Shown: in pieces, positions 50,227 through 58,330 of the stretch
How the letters are laid out: every line of letters begins with the position of its first letter
Position numbering within the stretch: position 1 is the first letter of the stretch
Source of the DNA: G965215145 sp965215145
Lineage (GTDB): Bacteria; Bacteroidota; Rhodothermia; Rhodothermales; JANQRZ01
Direction: 5' to 3'
Assembly: GCA_965215145.1 (NCBI GenBank)
Contig: OZ244038.1
Coordinates: forward strand, 868,001-932,000
DNA: 64,000 nucleotides
The notes under the pieces: generated by a model
What the model saw: only the letters and a program-made list of their open reading frames with translations
Databases searched by the model: none
Told to the model about the DNA's origin: nothing
Program-made: the position numbers and the translations under genes

Positions 50227-51459
50227 CTACTCTCTGTCTAAGGGGGGGGCGGCCGGGCGGGGCGTGTCGGTCTCGCCCGGCTCCTCGACGGTCTCCTCGA
50301 TGACCTCGTCGCCGTAGAACGACGTGTCGAGGTTGCGGGTCGAGAAGATCACCGTGAGGGGGAGGATGAAGAACACGAGGGCGATGTAGCCGAAGGCGTA
50401 GCCGCGGCTCCTGACCGAGAGGTCGCCGAGCGTCTCGGCCAGCCGGATCGGGATGTTCCGCAGGAACGGGATCGGCCAGAGGAGGAGGACCCCGAAGATG
50501 TTGAAGAAGAAGTGCGCGAAGGCGACCTGGAGCGCGGCGACGCCGCGGAGGGCCTCGATCGAACCCTCGGGGTAGATGGCCGCCGCCGAGGCGGCGACCA
50601 GCCCGGCCAGCACCGCCGTGATCGTCGTCCCAATGTTGGCGCCCAGGACGAAGGGGTAGATCTGGCGGACCGTCACGATGCCGGCCCCGACCATCGGCAC
50701 CATCACGCTCGTCGTGATCGAGCTCGACTGCACCATCACGGTGATGATCGCGCCGAAGGCGAGCGCGGCCAGGGGGTTGCCGAAGAGGTACTTGTGGATG
50801 AGCTGCTCGCTGCGGCCGAGGAGCAGCGAGCGGAGCAGCTTCACGAGGTAGCGCAGCGCCACGAACAACCCGAGCACCCCGACGAGGAGCACGACGACCC
50901 CGTTCTCGTTCGTCACCCCGATCACCCACTCGGCGACGGGGTCGGTCAGCACCTTCACCGGGCTGAGGAGGTCGGCCCCGCCGACGCCGGCCACGGCCTC
51001 TTCGAGCTCGAACGCGGACGAGGAGATGAACCCCGTGGCGAGCTCGAGCGGGAACAGGATCGAGACGGCGAGGAGGTTGAAGAAGTCGTGGACGGTGGCG
51101 CCGGCCATCGCCCGCCGGAACTCCTCCTTCTGGGTGATGTGGCCGAGCGAGACGATGGTGTTCGTCACGCTCGTCCCGATGTTGGCCCCCATCATGATCG
51201 GGATGGCCCCGGCCACCGTCAGCCCCCCGCCCGCCACGATGCCGACGACCATCGCCGTCACCGTCGAGGACGACTGAACGAGGGAGGTGGCGAGGATGCC
51301 GATGAAGAGCCCCACGAACGGGTTCGCCGTCGTCTTGACGAGCCCCTCGGCCACCCCCTCACCCATCAGCTTGAACGAGTCCCCCATCAGCTCGAGGCTG
51401 ATGAAGAAGAGCAGCAGGACGCCGAGGAGGGCGAGGACCTGGAGGACGCGCGAGGCCAT
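50227..51459 (-). CDS. Na+/phosphate cotransporter family protein (NptA/PF02690)
   Basis: 410 residues, ~9 TM helices with two inverted NaPi repeats, each carrying the QSSS signature: ATSLVQSSSTVTAMVVGIVA and TVMVQSSSITTSVMVP. GANIGTS and GANIGTT follow each repeat. Imports phosphate (or exports it) coupled to Na+. It ends after the last TM without a PhoU tail, unlike YjbB-type proteins. Transcribed towards the cox operon end, convergent with it. Confidence 0.93.
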   Translation of the reverse strand: MASRVLQVLALLGVLLLFFISLELMGDSFKLMGEGVAEGLVKTTANPFVGLFIGILATSLVQSSSTVTAMVVGIVAGGGLTVAGAIPIMMGANIGTSVTNTIVSLGHITQKEEFRRAMAGATVHDFFNLLAVSILFPLELATGFISSSAFELEEAVAGVGGADLLSPVKVLTDPVAEWVIGVTNENGVVVLLVGVLGLFVALRYLVKLLRSLLLGRSEQLIHKYLFGNPLAALAFGAIITVMVQSSSITTSVMVPMVGAGIVTVRQIYPFVLGANIGTTITAVLAGLVAASAAAIYPEGSIEALRGVAALQVAFAHFFFNIFGVLLLWPIPFLRNIPIRLAETLGDLSVRSRGYAFGYIALVFFILPLTVIFSTRNLDTSFYGDEVIEETVEEPGETDTPRPAAPPLDRE

Positions 51460-51574
51460 AGAGGCGGGGGACGGGGGCCGAGGGGTAAACCCGGCAAGTT
51501 GCCCGACCGCCGCCGAGCCCCTGTTACCGCAACGTTAATTCAGCCTCGCCGCCTCCTCGCGCGGGGCCGCCCCG

Positions 51575-51889
51575 TCAGCGGTGCTCGTCCCGCTTCGTGC
51601 TGCGGACGCGGTCTTTGTAGCGCTGGACCTGCCGGCGGAGTTGGCGGACGCAGCCGCTCACGGCCTCCTGGTGCGTCGCCCCCGAGCCCTGCGCCTTGAG
51701 GTGCCCCCGCCGCACCGTGACCGAGACCTCCGCCGTCTTCGCCGCCGCGCCCGACTCATGCCCGTCGAGGACGACCCGCGCCTCCTGGATACCGCCGTAA
51801 TAGCGTTCGAGCTTCCCGACGGAGTCTTCGATGTGGGCGCGGAGCCCGTCGGGGATGGCGGCGTGGCGAGCGGTGATGTGCGTCTGCAT
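51575..51889 (-). CDS. hpf: Ribosome hibernation promoting factor (HPF/YfiA family)
   Basis: 104 residues, the short form without the dimerisation tail. MQTHITARHAAIPDGLRAHI (in part), YYGGIQEARVVLDG and the basic C-terminus (RQVQRYKDRVRSTKRD) match the beta-alpha-beta-beta-beta-alpha fold that binds the 30S decoding centre in stationary phase. Downstream of a topoisomerase and upstream of the Na/Pi cotransporter, all on the minus strand. Confidence 0.93.
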   Translation of the reverse strand: MQTHITARHAAIPDGLRAHIEDSVGKLERYYGGIQEARVVLDGHESGAAAKTAEVSVTVRRGHLKAQGSGATHQEAVSGCVRQLRRQVQRYKDRVRSTKRDEHR

Positions 51890-52001
51890 GGGACCCTCCA
51901 GAGGATGTGAGGTACGGACGGCGGGTCCTCACTTGGTACGCACGCGGGGGGCGCTTTGTCAAGGGGGGCGCTTCCCATAACCGGCCGAGCCTGCGCCGGC
52001 C

Positions 52002-53666
52002 TCACAGGACGCCTTCGCGCAGGGCCTCCGCCACCGTCCGGCGCGCGGCCTGGCGCCACGCCATCTCGCCCGCGGCGACGGCGTCGAGCCGTGCCTCCAT
52101 CGCAGCGGTCAACGCGGGGTCGCCGAGGGCCGGGAAGCGCTCGGCCAGCAGCGCGTCCACCCGTCGGCCGAGTGGGGTCGGGTGGAGGGGGGCCGTGCTC
52201 TGAGCGCCGTCGCGCCAGGTGTAACGGCGCTCGCGGAGGGCGGCGAGCGTCGGCACGAACGTGCTCGGCCGTCCGACCCCAGCGGCGGCGAGCGCCGCGA
52301 CCAGCCCGGCTTCGGTCGGGCGTGGCGGTGGTGGCGGACGGTCCTCCTCGGCGCTCAGCTCCTCCAACGAGAGCGGTGTCCCGACCGGAAGGGGGGGAAG
52401 GGGAGGGGGGAACGTGGCGCCGTCGTCGAAGGCCCGCCGCCACCCATGCTCGACGGGGCGCGTGCCGACGAGGGCGAAGGGAAAGCGCCCCTCCCCATCG
52501 GTCACCCGTGCCGTCTCCTGCACGAGCCGGGCCGGCGGCATCCGACTGGCGACCGTCCGAGCGAAGACGAGCCGGTAGAGCCGGTACGCCCCCGGCTTGA
52601 GCGCGGCGCGGAGCGCCCGCGGCGTGCGGCCCAGCGACACCGGCCGGATCGCCTCGTGCGCTCCCATCGCCCCCGGCACCTTCTGGGGCGGGTGCGGGAC
52701 CACCCCGAATGCCTCGGCGACGTACTCCCGCAGCGCGGCCTCGAACGACGGGTCAAGGCGGAGGGCGTCGGTGCGCGGATACGTCACGAGCCCGACTCGC
52801 TCCTCCGGCAACGCCGACCCATCGTAGAGCCGCTGGAGCGTTCGCATCGTCCGCTCCGGGCGGAGATCGAGCTGCTCAGCCGCCGCCGCCAGCAGCGTCG
52901 CGGTGGTGAAGGGGGGCGGCGGGGGAAGGGTGACCTCGGTGCACGCCGCGCCGATGCTCTGATAGCCCATCTCTGCAAAAGCCTGCTCGGCGATCTGCCG
53001 TGCCGTGCGCTCATCGGGGATCAGGTCGGGCGCCCCGCCGGAGAGGGCGGCGGTGAGCGCGCGGCCATCGGGCGTGCGGAACGTGCCGGTGAGGCGCCAG
53101 CGGGGTGCGGCCTCGTGGTGCTCGATAGTCCGCTCCCGCTCGCACAGCAGCCGCAGAGCCGCAGCCTGCACCCGTCCCCCCGAAGGCCACCCGCCCGGCT
53201 CGAAGTCGCCGCCGAGGGCGCGGCCGAGCGCGGCGCTGACCGCGAAGCCGACGTGCCGGTCGATCACGCGGCGGGCGAGGCTCGCGGCGGCGAGGTCGGC
53301 GTCGACCGTGCGGGGCTCGGCGACGGCGGAGCGGACGGCCTCGGGCGTGACGGCGCGGAACGACACCCGCGCTATCGGGCTGTCGGTGCGGAGCGCCGCC
53401 GCGAGGTGCTCGGCGATGGCCTCGCCCTCGCGGTCGGGGTCGGTGGCGAGGAGGAAGCGGTCGGCGCTAGCGGCGGCGCGGCGGAGGGCCGCCAGTCGGT
53501 TCCGCTGCCCCTTCGCCGTCACCCACTCCGGCTCGGCGTCGAGGTCGGGCGTGCCCGGCGCGAGGTCGAGGACGTGTCCGTGCGTGGCGCGCACGTCGAA
53601 GCCGGCGCCGAGGAAGCGCCCCACCGCCTCCGCCTTCGCGGGGGACTCGACGAGGACGAGGGTCAT
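52002..53666 (-). CDS. topA: Compact type IA DNA topoisomerase
   Basis: Relaxes negatively supercoiled DNA through a 5'-phosphotyrosyl intermediate. 554 residues from ATG 53666. TOPRIM domain: LVLVESPAKAEAV (Glu) and TDPDREGEAIAEHL (DxDxE-like). The catalytic Tyr is probably Y296 in GLVTYPRTDALR, compared with the canonical TYMRTDS. GGRVQAAALRLL matches the SAGRVQ strand. No zinc ribbons or C-terminal repeats are present, so it is ~150-300 residues shorter than standard TopA. It may be a second, accessory topoisomerase; TopA versus TopB-like is not settled, and another TopA may exist elsewhere. Confidence 0.88.
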   Translation of the reverse strand: MTLVLVESPAKAEAVGRFLGAGFDVRATHGHVLDLAPGTPDLDAEPEWVTAKGQRNRLAALRRAAASADRFLLATDPDREGEAIAEHLAAALRTDSPIARVSFRAVTPEAVRSAVAEPRTVDADLAAASLARRVIDRHVGFAVSAALGRALGGDFEPGGWPSGGRVQAAALRLLCERERTIEHHEAAPRWRLTGTFRTPDGRALTAALSGGAPDLIPDERTARQIAEQAFAEMGYQSIGAACTEVTLPPPPPFTTATLLAAAAEQLDLRPERTMRTLQRLYDGSALPEERVGLVTYPRTDALRLDPSFEAALREYVAEAFGVVPHPPQKVPGAMGAHEAIRPVSLGRTPRALRAALKPGAYRLYRLVFARTVASRMPPARLVQETARVTDGEGRFPFALVGTRPVEHGWRRAFDDGATFPPPLPPLPVGTPLSLEELSAEEDRPPPPPRPTEAGLVAALAAAGVGRPSTFVPTLAALRERRYTWRDGAQSTAPLHPTPLGRRVDALLAERFPALGDPALTAAMEARLDAVAAGEMAWRQAARRTVAEALREGVL

Positions 53667-53670
53667 AAAA

Positions 53671-53780
53671 GGGTGAGGTGAGGAGGGTGAAGGATGAGGC
53701 GGCGCTGGCGCGGTCGGCGACATTTCTCTCTTCGCCGACGCTTCCGTTCACCCCTCACCCTTCACCTCTTCATCCTTCAG
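53671..53780. repeat. Heptamer-phased palindrome (GGTGAAG unit), encodes YbeY tail
   Basis: Left 7-mers: GGGTGAG, GTGAGGA, GGGTGAA, GGATGAG (53671-53698). Right arm on the minus strand: CTGAAGG, ATGAAGA, GGTGAAG, GGTGAGG, GGTGAAC (53780 to 53746). An inner hairpin GTCGGCGA/TCGCCGAC (53713-53739) tops it. The right arm is translated as the last residues of YbeY, LKDEEVKGEG, plus its TGA stop. Confidence 0.75.
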
Positions 53781-54215
53781 ATATCGGTCCTCCAGCGCCC
53801 GCATCGCCTGCCGCTCGGCGTCGGTGGCGTCGTCGTGGCCCATGAGGTGGAGGAGGCCGTGGAGGGCGTAGCGCGTGGCCTCGTCCTCGAAGCTCGCCCC
53901 GAATTCCGGCGCCCGCTCGGCCGCCGTGTCGAGGTCTACGTACACCTCCCCGTCCACGACGCGCTCGGCGACGGCGCCCTCTTCCAGCGGGAAGGAGACG
54001 ACGTCGGTGGGGTAGTCGTGCCCGAGGAAGTCACGGTTGAGGGCGTGGACCTCTGCGCGGCCCGTGAGCACGACGCCGAGGTAATGGACGGCGAACCCCT
54101 CGCCTGCGACGGCCCGCCGCAGCACCGCCTCCAGCCGGCTCGCTGCGAGCCGCCGCATCGGGTGCTGCTGCTCGATCAGCAGGCTACCTGACCTGGGGGT
54201 TCCGCTGACCCTCAT
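53748..54215 (-). CDS. ybeY: Endoribonuclease YbeY
   Basis: Single-strand RNase for 16S rRNA 3'-end maturation and ribosome quality control. 155 residues from ATG 54215. Conserved LNRDFLGHDYPTDVVSFP and the metal motif HGLLHLMGHDD (H119, H123); the third canonical His of the HGxLHLxGYDH motif is Asp here. The C-terminal ten residues are encoded by a palindromic element, beyond the conserved fold. ATG at 54158 is an alternative, shorter start. Confidence 0.93.
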   Translation of the reverse strand: MRVSGTPRSGSLLIEQQHPMRRLAASRLEAVLRRAVAGEGFAVHYLGVVLTGRAEVHALNRDFLGHDYPTDVVSFPLEEGAVAERVVDGEVYVDLDTAAERAPEFGASFEDEATRYALHGLLHLMGHDDATDAERQAMRALEDRYLKDEEVKGEG

Positions 54216-54226
54216 GGGACGGTGTG

Positions 54227-54727
54227 TCAGCGCAACCTGAAGTTGATCGGTACGCAGACTTCCGCCTCTACCGGCGTCCCGTCCCTGATACCAGGACGGA
54301 ACGGCATGGCCTGCACGGCGGCTATGGCCTCTTCGTCTAGGCCTCCACCGACGCCCTGCTCTACGTGCGCGGAGGCCACGTTGCCGCTCTCGTCTACGAT
54401 GGCGTGGACGATGACCGACCCCTCGATCCCTGCGCGGCGGGCAAGCTCTGGGTACGTGAGCCGGCGCATGATGGCGGCCATACCCCCGACGGGATACGGA
54501 GGGCGGTCGAGCCGCTGCTCCGGTTCGGCGGCCTCGGACATCGCGCGGAACTCCTCCCGGACGTGCTCCGGGAGCTCCTCCCATTCAGCTTCGGCGGGGT
54601 ACGCCTCGTCGTCTAGGACCACCCTCACACCCGCAGGGTTGCAACCGAGCGCCACAGCGCCGAGCGCAGCAGTGAGGAGGGCGCAGAGGGCCGCTTCCGT
54701 CCGCGCTACCCTGCTGAGGGAACTCAC
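54227..54727 (-). CDS. TonB C-terminal-domain lipoprotein
   Basis: 166 residues. The signal has a lipobox-like LGAVALGC ending at Cys 29, so it is predicted to be a lipoprotein and not a membrane-spanning TonB. The C-terminal ~90 residues form a TonB C-terminal domain: RLTYPELARRAGIEGSVIVH, VDESGNVASAHVEQGVG and AAIAAVQAMPFRPGIRDGTP (in part). TonB domains of this single type are common in Bacteroidota. GTG start at 54727 overlaps the preceding gene's stop by 4 bases. No ExbB/ExbD in the window. Confidence 0.85.
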   Translation of the reverse strand: MSSLSRVARTEAALCALLTAALGAVALGCNPAGVRVVLDDEAYPAEAEWEELPEHVREEFRAMSEAAEPEQRLDRPPYPVGGMAAIMRRLTYPELARRAGIEGSVIVHAIVDESGNVASAHVEQGVGGGLDEEAIAAVQAMPFRPGIRDGTPVEAEVCVPINFRLR

Positions 54728-55176
54728 GGCAGGTCGCCGAAGAGGGTCTCCGACATCGAGAGGGCGACGGCGCTCATCATCACCTCCGACGGGAGCTGCG
54801 TGAAGTCCGCCGCCAGCAGCCGGTCGTCCACGTTGGCGTAGAGCGAGCAGCCCGCGCCGCGCTCGACGACGAGGCCGTTGGTGACGCCGCCCTGCTTGGC
54901 GAAGAAGATGACCTCGCCCAACTCGTCGGAGGCGAGGAAGCCGGTCACGCCCTGGAGCTGGAGGAAGGCGTTCATCCCGTAGACGGAGACGAGCCCGGCC
55001 GGCCGGTCCTCCAGGCCCTCAGCCGCCGCGACCTCCGGGTGGACCTCCAGGACGAGCTTCCGCCCGCTCTCAGCGTCGGCCAGTTCGAAGCGGGCGAGGG
55101 CGCCGTCGCGCCGGCAGGGCGCGCTGAGGGCGTTGGCGAGGCGCTCGAAGTCGGCGTCGGAGAAGGCGAAGGGCAT
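54724..55176 (-). CDS. Conserved hypothetical protein coupled to the TonB-domain gene
   Basis: 150 residues, mixed alpha/beta, no signal peptide or TM helix. Segments such as LVSVYGMNAFLQLQGVTGFL and VIFFAKQGGVTNGLVVERG are hydrophobic but not membrane-like. I recognise no family. Its stop overlaps the next gene's GTG by 4 bases, so the two are probably translated together. Confidence 0.7.
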   Translation of the reverse strand: MPFAFSDADFERLANALSAPCRRDGALARFELADAESGRKLVLEVHPEVAAAEGLEDRPAGLVSVYGMNAFLQLQGVTGFLASDELGEVIFFAKQGGVTNGLVVERGAGCSLYANVDDRLLAADFTQLPSEVMMSAVALSMSETLFGDLP

Positions 55177-55259
55177 GGGGTGCGGAGGAGGGCGGCCGTC
55201 GGGAAGGTAGCACGGCCGCTCGACGCGCGCAACGAGCGGACGCCGAGAGGGGCCGCGGT

Positions 55260-58154
55260 TCAGCCCGTCGAGTCCGTGGCTGCCGGTGCGGGGCGCTCGC
55301 GCGCCTCGACCATCGCGCGGTAGTCCTCGGCCGACTGGCGCCAGCTCGGGTCGCCGAGGGCGGTGGCGACGCGGGCGGAGAAGGCCTCGGCCGCGCCGTA
55401 GGCGCCGGCTTCGAGGTAGAACGAGAGGACGGTCTGGTAGTACTGCATCGCCACGCGCCCGCCCTGCTCCGTGTCCGCCTCGGCGAGGCGGCGGACGGCC
55501 TCCGGCTCGGCGCGCTGCATGAGCGCGACGACCTCGTCGGTATCGTCCAGCGCGGCGTACGCCTCGGCGAGGGAGTAGAGTGAGACGAAGTCCGGCGGGA
55601 CGGTCTCGAAGGGGGCGGCCTCGCGGATCCGGTCGAGGAGGGCGCGGGCCTCCGCCTCGCGCCCCTCGTCGGCCAGCCGCCGCGCCGCCGGGCCGAACAC
55701 GGCCGAGCGGTAGTTGTCCACCATCGAGCGGGCGTTGGCGTCGAGGTAGGCGCCGGGGTCGTCGAGGTTGGTGAAGCGGAACTTCGAGAGGCGCTCGAGC
55801 GCGACCTCCGGCACGACGCGGAGGCCGGGCGCGTTGTCCTCGATGGGCGTCACGCGGAGGGCGAGCCCCTCGGCCTGCAGGTAGTCCTCGAGCCCGAGCT
55901 GCGCGGACTGCGAGGCCGTCGTGGCGAAGTAGATCGGGCGCTGCCAGCCGTCATGTGCCACGGCCTCGAGCAGCCGCAGCGTGACGAGGTCGTTGACGTA
56001 GAGCACGCGGATGTTCCGGGAGTACGGGCGGCCCTGGACGGTCCAGCGCAACTCCTCCGGCAGCCGCACCGGGTTGCCCCATTCGGCCCGCGTCTCGGAG
56101 GAGACGTCGCGGACGGGGAGGCCGAGCTCGCGCGGCTCCCACTGGACCGGCTGGAGCCGCTCGACCTCCTCGTCAGTGAGGTCGAGGGGGAGGGGGGCGC
56201 TCTCGCGGGACCACTGGTTCTTGAGCTGCTTGATGTACCAGTCGGTCTGGAGCAGCGAGAGGTTCACGACGCGGACGTCGCGGCGGACGCCCTCGACCTC
56301 CTGGAGGTACCACAGCGGGAAGGTGTCGTTGTCGCCGTTGGTGAAGATGATGGCGTTGGGCGCGAGGCTCTGGAGCATGTTATGCGCGAAGTCCGGCGCG
56401 ACGTAGCGCCCGCTCCGGTCGTGGTCGTCGTAGTTCTGGACGAGCATGAGCCCCGGCACGGCCAGGAACAGCAGCCCGGCCACGGCGCCGCCGGCCAGGA
56501 GCCGGCTCCTGGCGTCCCGCCCCCGTCTGCGGAACCAGTCCGCGGCGAGCGCCACGAGCCCCGTCGCGCCGAGCCCGATCCAGAGGCTGTAGGCGAAGAA
56601 GCTCGCGACGTAGGAATAGTCCCGCTCGCGCGGCTGCATCGGCGTCTGGTTGAGGTACAGGATGATGCCGATCCCGGTGATCAGGAACAGCACGCCGACG
56701 GCCAGCGCCCGCCGCCAGTCCCGCGCGATGTGGAACCCGAGCCCGAACAGCCCCAGCAGCAGCGGCAGCCCGTAGTAGACGTTCCGGGTCGAGCGCTCGC
56801 TCGGGCCCCGCGTCATCTGCATCACGGCGTTGTCGCCGTCGTCGCGGGCCGGGACGAGGCCGCTCGTCCAGGCGGCCCCCTCCTCGTCGCTCTCGCGCCC
56901 GGCGAACTGCCACAGGAAGTAGCGGACGTACATGTGCCCGACCTGGTAGTTCAGGAAGAAGTCCCAGTCCGAGCCGTAGCGGGCGTAGAACCGGCCGTGC
57001 TCCGGCATCGGGCTCCAGCGGCGGGGGAAGAGCTCCTCGTCGGTGCCGACGCGGCCGGCGGCGTCGTCGAACGAGGCCCCACGCAGGAGCGGCGTCGCGC
57101 CGTACTGCTCGCGCTTGAGGTAGCTCACGATGGCGTCGACGGTCTCGGGGTCGTTCTCGTCGATGGGCGGGTCGGCCGCCGAGCGGATGAAGATGAGGGC
57201 GTACGTCGAGTACCCCACGAGCAGCATCATCACCGAGACCGCGGCGATGTTGGCGACGGGCCACCGCCGCCTCTGGGTGTACCACACCGCCCCGACGACG
57301 AGGCCGACGACGGCGAGCAGGAACAGCACCGGCGCCCCGCTCGCCCCGGCCCACGTCGGGAGCGTCTGGATGATGCCGGGGTAGATCACGAGGAAGCACG
57401 CCGCCGCCACGACGCCGGCCACGAGGACCCCCGCGACGCGCCGCCCCGCCGGCATCTCGTCCCGGTCGAACTCGGCGAAGTAGACGATGAGCGCGATGAA
57501 GAACAGCGTCAGCACGTTCAGGAGGTGGACGCCGATGGCGAGCCCGAAGAGGTAGGCGATGAGGACGAGGTAGCGGTCGCTCCGGAGCCCGAAGGGGTGC
57601 TCCCCCTGCGCGCTGAGGGCGGCCTCCTCCGCCAGCTTCTCCTCGCGCCACCGTAGCGTGAGCCAGACCACGATGGCCGTGAAGAACATCGAGAGCGCGT
57701 AGACCTCGGCCTCGACGGCGTTGAACCAGAACGAGTCCGTGACGGCGAACGTGCAGGCCCCGATGGCGCCGCCGGCCAGCGCCGCCAGCCGGTCCGGCCC
57801 CGTCCACCCCTCGGGCGCCCCCTTCCAGATCCGCACGAGCCGGACGATCACGAGGTGCGTCAAGAGCACCGTCAGCGCGCTCGCCACGACGCTCACTAGG
57901 TTCACCGCGATGGCGACGCTGCCGGTCTCGGTGAAGAGCCCGATCACGGGCGCCAGCACCATCGAGAACAGCCGCCCGACGAGCATGTAGAACGGCGCCC
58001 CCGGGGGGTGGCTCACCTGAAGCCCGTGCGCGATGGCGATGAACTCGCCGGAGTCCCAGAACGACGCCGTCGGCGCGACGGTGAGGCCGTAGAGGACGAG
58101 GGCGTAGACGAGGACGCCGGCCGCGACGAGCCGGTCGATGGTGCGAGGGGTCAT
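55260..58154 (-). CDS. DUF2723 multi-TM protein (protein O-mannosyltransferase/TMEM260 type)
   Basis: 964 residues. ~12 TM helices in residues 1-550, with the N-terminal motif PTASFWDSGEFIAIAHGLQVSHPPGAP (in part: SFWDSGEFIAIAHGLQ) that marks DUF2723. The soluble C-terminal ~420 residues include FTNGDNDTFPLWYLQ and TPR-like helices (~800-950). The family is common in Bacteroidota; eukaryotic TMEM260 is an O-mannosyltransferase. GT-C-fold glycosylation of exported proteins is likely but not proven here. Start at ATG 58154. Confidence 0.93.
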   Translation of the reverse strand: MTPRTIDRLVAAGVLVYALVLYGLTVAPTASFWDSGEFIAIAHGLQVSHPPGAPFYMLVGRLFSMVLAPVIGLFTETGSVAIAVNLVSVVASALTVLLTHLVIVRLVRIWKGAPEGWTGPDRLAALAGGAIGACTFAVTDSFWFNAVEAEVYALSMFFTAIVVWLTLRWREEKLAEEAALSAQGEHPFGLRSDRYLVLIAYLFGLAIGVHLLNVLTLFFIALIVYFAEFDRDEMPAGRRVAGVLVAGVVAAACFLVIYPGIIQTLPTWAGASGAPVLFLLAVVGLVVGAVWYTQRRRWPVANIAAVSVMMLLVGYSTYALIFIRSAADPPIDENDPETVDAIVSYLKREQYGATPLLRGASFDDAAGRVGTDEELFPRRWSPMPEHGRFYARYGSDWDFFLNYQVGHMYVRYFLWQFAGRESDEEGAAWTSGLVPARDDGDNAVMQMTRGPSERSTRNVYYGLPLLLGLFGLGFHIARDWRRALAVGVLFLITGIGIILYLNQTPMQPRERDYSYVASFFAYSLWIGLGATGLVALAADWFRRRGRDARSRLLAGGAVAGLLFLAVPGLMLVQNYDDHDRSGRYVAPDFAHNMLQSLAPNAIIFTNGDNDTFPLWYLQEVEGVRRDVRVVNLSLLQTDWYIKQLKNQWSRESAPLPLDLTDEEVERLQPVQWEPRELGLPVRDVSSETRAEWGNPVRLPEELRWTVQGRPYSRNIRVLYVNDLVTLRLLEAVAHDGWQRPIYFATTASQSAQLGLEDYLQAEGLALRVTPIEDNAPGLRVVPEVALERLSKFRFTNLDDPGAYLDANARSMVDNYRSAVFGPAARRLADEGREAEARALLDRIREAAPFETVPPDFVSLYSLAEAYAALDDTDEVVALMQRAEPEAVRRLAEADTEQGGRVAMQYYQTVLSFYLEAGAYGAAEAFSARVATALGDPSWRQSAEDYRAMVEARERPAPAATDSTG

Positions 58155-58330
58155 GGGCGGGGCCGGAGGGCGCCGGCAGGATCATTACGGGCCGGGAGCG
58201 GCCGTGCGCGAAAGATACCGCCGGCCCTCCCGTGCCTCAGAACGGCACCCCCGCAGCAGGATTGTAGAAGGAGGCGTCAAACCGGGCACAGCTAAGGGGG
58301 CGGGAACGCGATCATGTTGACAGTGTAAAC

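Noticed and set aside
58301..58330. Operator-like GTTGACAGTGTAAAC palindrome before the lipoprotein gene
   Set aside because: Only a short imperfect dyad, with no second copy found in the window; too weak to call.
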